Below are positions 32,628-34,380 of a DNA stretch of 34,380 nucleotides, one piece after another. The DNA is from UBA1756 sp045130235 (GTDB lineage: Bacteria; Bacteroidota; Bacteroidia; Bacteroidales; WCHB1-69). Position 1 is the stretch's first letter. Every line of letters starts with the position of its first letter. The DNA is taken from contig JBGUPJ010000015.1 in the NCBI GenBank assembly GCA_045130235.1, forward strand, positions 1-34,380, given 5' to 3'. The position numbers and the translations under genes were made by a program. The notes beneath the pieces were generated by a model that did no database searches, had not been told where the DNA came from, and saw nothing but the letters and a program-made list of their open reading frames with translations.

Positions 32628-33465
32628 ATGAATCAGACCAAACCAACATACAAACAGCAAGGTAACGTCGGGCTTTTCGACAGTGACGAGACAATACAAA
32701 GTACCCGACGAGAAAACAATATGGGCTTTCAAGGAGGAATTGACAAAGGAGGGTCTTTTTGGGCAATTGTTCAATGAATTTTACGCCTTTTTGGACGAGA
32801 ACAACCTGATTATGCATGAGGGCACCATGATAGACGGGAGCTTTGTGTAGGTGTCCCGTCAGCGCAACACACGCGAGGAGAACAAGCAAATCAAGGAAGG
32901 CAAAGGCGGCGAGTTGTGGAATCCTGAAGAGGGCGACACCGAGGAGGAGAAGAAGCGCAAGGCCAACAAGAAAAGGCAGAAAGACACGGATGCACGATGG
33001 ACGAAGAAAGGCGGAGAAAAGTATTTCGGCTACAAGAACCATGCAAAAGTGGACAAGGGGAGCAAATTCATCAAGAAAGGGGTGACCACCGATGCGGCCG
33101 TCCACGACTCCCAACCGGTAAAAGATCTTGTGGACGAGAAGGACAGGGGACAGGATCTGCTTGCCGACAGCGCATATATCGGCAAGGGGGTGAAAAGAGT
33201 GATGCGGAAGTTCCATATGAAGGACAAGGTGATCAAACGAAACAACCGGGGCAAGAAAATCAGCAAATGGCAGGAGACCATCAACAAAAAGAACTCGAAG
33301 CTGCGCGTAAGGGTGGAACATGTGTTCGGGTTCTGTGAACAAAGCCTTCACGGGATGTTCAGCAGAGCCATCGGCTTTGCGCGGAACGCGGCCTTCAACA
33401 CCTTTACAAACCTCGTTTACAACCTGAACCGCTACGAACAGGTCTTGCGATTAGGAATGAACTAA
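32628..33465 (+). pseudogene. IS1182/IS5-like DDE transposase, decayed
   Basis: MNQTKPTYKQQGNVGLFDS (from 32628) is the transposase start. After a deletion near 32697 the reading shifts by one base, and KVPDEKTIWAFKEELTKEGL continues the protein in a new frame with DGSFV, an in-frame TAG at 32848-32850, then VSRQRNTREENKQIKEGKG and on to the end (33465). The C-terminal has YFGYKNHAKVD, VHDSQPVKDL, DLLADSAYIG and RVRVEHVFGF, hallmarks of IS5/IS1182-type transposases. The family expects a Glu or Asp codon where the TAG stands. About 90 N-terminal residues are lost. It cannot make a working transposase. Confidence 0.85.
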
Positions 33466-33586
33466 CTCAATAAAACGCTGTAAATCAATAACACACAAAC
33501 TCGTACGATAAAAAAAAGAAAGAAAAAAAAATCAAAGCAGCTGCAACCATTCGACTTTTTTGCATCATATTAATAGATAAAGTTGT

Positions 33587-33678
33587 TATCTTTGCAGCGT
33601 CATATTTTCAGATTCTGTTTAACGGACCTCGCAGGGTCTGGAGGTATGCCGCAAAAATGGTAAAAATAGAGGTCCCCT
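33587..33678 (+). promoter_or_regulatory. Promoter plus conserved structured leader of the nitroreductase gene
   Basis: Promoter box TATCTTTG (33587-33594), core TTCTGTTTAACGGAC (33613-33627), inner GGGTC (33634-33638), then GAGGTCCCCT ending 22 nt before the ATG. GGACCTC (33624-33630) pairs perfectly with GAGGTCC (33669-33675), enclosing about 38 nt. It is the mirror copy of 32275-32366; in the stem, C-G here is T-A there. A short uORF (ATG at 33657, MVKIEVP) overlaps the 3' strand. Confidence 0.5.
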
Positions 33679-33699
33679 GAACAATAAACCTAATTCAAA

Positions 33700-34359
33700 A
33701 TGACACTCGAAGAAGCGATGCGTGCCAGACACATGGTGCGCAAATACACTGACAAGCCTTTGCCGGGAGACATCGTGGCACAACTCAACCAAAGGATTGA
33801 GGAAAACAACCGGAAGCATCACACCGATATCCGCCTGATGCTCAATGACACAAACGCCTATCAAGGCATCGTGAAACTGCTGCTCGCCAAAGGGGTGAAA
33901 AACTATTTCATCATGGCGGGCGACGAGGCTCCCGATTTGGGTGAACGTCTCGGCTTCGCTGGTGCCGACCTGATGCTTTTCGCCCAGACCCTTGGACTGA
34001 ACACATGGTGGGCCAGCGGCACCTTCAGCCGCAAGAACACCAAGGCCGTTGTCGGCGACAAAGCCGTGCTTGGCGTGGTGGCTGTGGGATATGGTGCCAC
34101 GCAAGGCGTACAGCACAAACTGAAACCCGCATCGGAAGTCAGTGTCTACGAAGGCGTTGCGCCGCAATGGTTCAACAATGGCGTGGAAGCGGCGCTGCTG
34201 GCACCGACCGCCCTCAACAAACTGAGTTTCTTTGTGAAAGGCCAAGGCAACAAGGTCGCACTGACCTACAAAGAAGGTGCTTTTGCAGGCGTGGACAAAG
34301 GTTTGGTGAAATACCATTTTGAACTCGGTGCAGGAAAGGAGAATTTTGAGTGGGTGTAG
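33700..34359 (+). CDS. Nitroreductase family protein
   Basis: The product is 219 aa. MTLEEAMRARHMVRKYTDKPLP is the N-terminal FMN-binding block of nitroreductase-family flavoproteins (R..R.Y/F), and LGFAGADLMLFAQTLGLNTWWASGTF with VVAVGYGATQG gives the later FMN/dimer motifs. It probably reduces nitro or quinone-type compounds with NAD(P)H and FMN; the natural substrate is unknown. The start is the ATG at 33700, 22 nt after the structured leader. The stop is TAG at 34357-34359. The last 21 bases of the window hold no identifiable feature. Confidence 0.85.
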   Translation: MTLEEAMRARHMVRKYTDKPLPGDIVAQLNQRIEENNRKHHTDIRLMLNDTNAYQGIVKLLLAKGVKNYFIMAGDEAPDLGERLGFAGADLMLFAQTLGLNTWWASGTFSRKNTKAVVGDKAVLGVVAVGYGATQGVQHKLKPASEVSVYEGVAPQWFNNGVEAALLAPTALNKLSFFVKGQGNKVALTYKEGAFAGVDKGLVKYHFELGAGKENFEWV

Positions 34360-34380
34360 GATGAAAATGAAAACGCTCAT

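Noticed and set aside
32848..32850. Recoded TAG (pyrrolysine-type readthrough)
   Set aside because: TAG is used as an ordinary stop in the GNAT and nitroreductase genes, and the transposase is already broken by a frameshift.
32602..33351. Minus-strand ORF of 249 aa
   Set aside because: Antisense to the decayed transposase.
32270..33684. AACAA on both outer sides of the leader pair as a target-site duplication
   Set aside because: The copies are not at equal distance from the inverted-repeat ends, so they are probably chance.
33619..34380. Minus-strand ORF of 253 aa
   Set aside because: Antisense to the nitroreductase and leader; no recognisable domain.

Overview
The window looks like a chromosomal segment of a Bacteroidales-type Bacteroidota bacterium. 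The evidence is the recurring promoter motif TAnnTTTG (often with TTG/TTTG about 19-21 bp upstream), starts without clear Shine-Dalgarno sites, a type IX secretion (T9SS) CHU_C-type sorting domain, DciA/DUF721, PorV/PorQ-like and HhH-barrel outer-membrane proteins, and the general gene style. The species cannot be named from sequence alone.

Layout. (1) 1-2571 (-): a long gene running off the left edge, with an IgGFc-binding-like N-terminus, three Ig-like repeats and the start of a CHU_C domain. It is followed by a small frameshifted ORF (2630-2808, -) and, divergently, a membrane-anchored LytTR regulator with a second C-terminal winged helix (3098-4117). (2) 4167-9524: tRNA-Arg(CCG) with its terminator, divergent from tilS; a 4-TM membrane protein; two outer-membrane proteins; and dciA-like DUF721. 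(3) 9608-13779: a tight run rlmD-dapB-OMP-glmM. (4) 14188-18562: a run of a DPP-IV-like S9 peptidase, a WYL regulator and a threonine synthase. (5) 18613-23225: a lipoprotein, an EEP-family phosphatase/nuclease (-), a Fic protein, a CDF metal transporter and a GNAT acetyltransferase. (6) 23275-28825: secreted proteins of unknown role, including a YD-repeat protein and a beta-propeller fused to a YiiX/C92-type papain-like domain. (7) 26.1-33.7 kb: an accessory zone rich in broken genes, with a DUF3795 stub, an internally deleted GNAT, an internally deleted WYL regulator, an AT-rich PD-(D/E)XK-like nuclease gene, a metallophosphoesterase stub, a truncated methyltransferase, a serine hydrolase, a decayed IS transposase and a nitroreductase.

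Housekeeping genes (tilS, rlmD, dapB, glmM, thrC, tRNA-Arg) form the conserved core; envelope and secreted proteins sit between them. The most unusual signal is a pair of homologous about 90-nt blocks (promoter plus leader) in front of the serine hydrolase (-) and the nitroreductase (+), facing outward from the dead transposase. They share a near-identical core and a long-range stem in which one base pair differs in a compensatory way (C-G against T-A). They are either an undescribed structured 5' leader or an IS-end-derived outward promoter/leader. A second candidate is the AT-rich WYL-plus-nuclease module, which resembles a small acquired defence cassette and has a 16-bp direct repeat across it.

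All calls are from reading the sequence; no database search was run.
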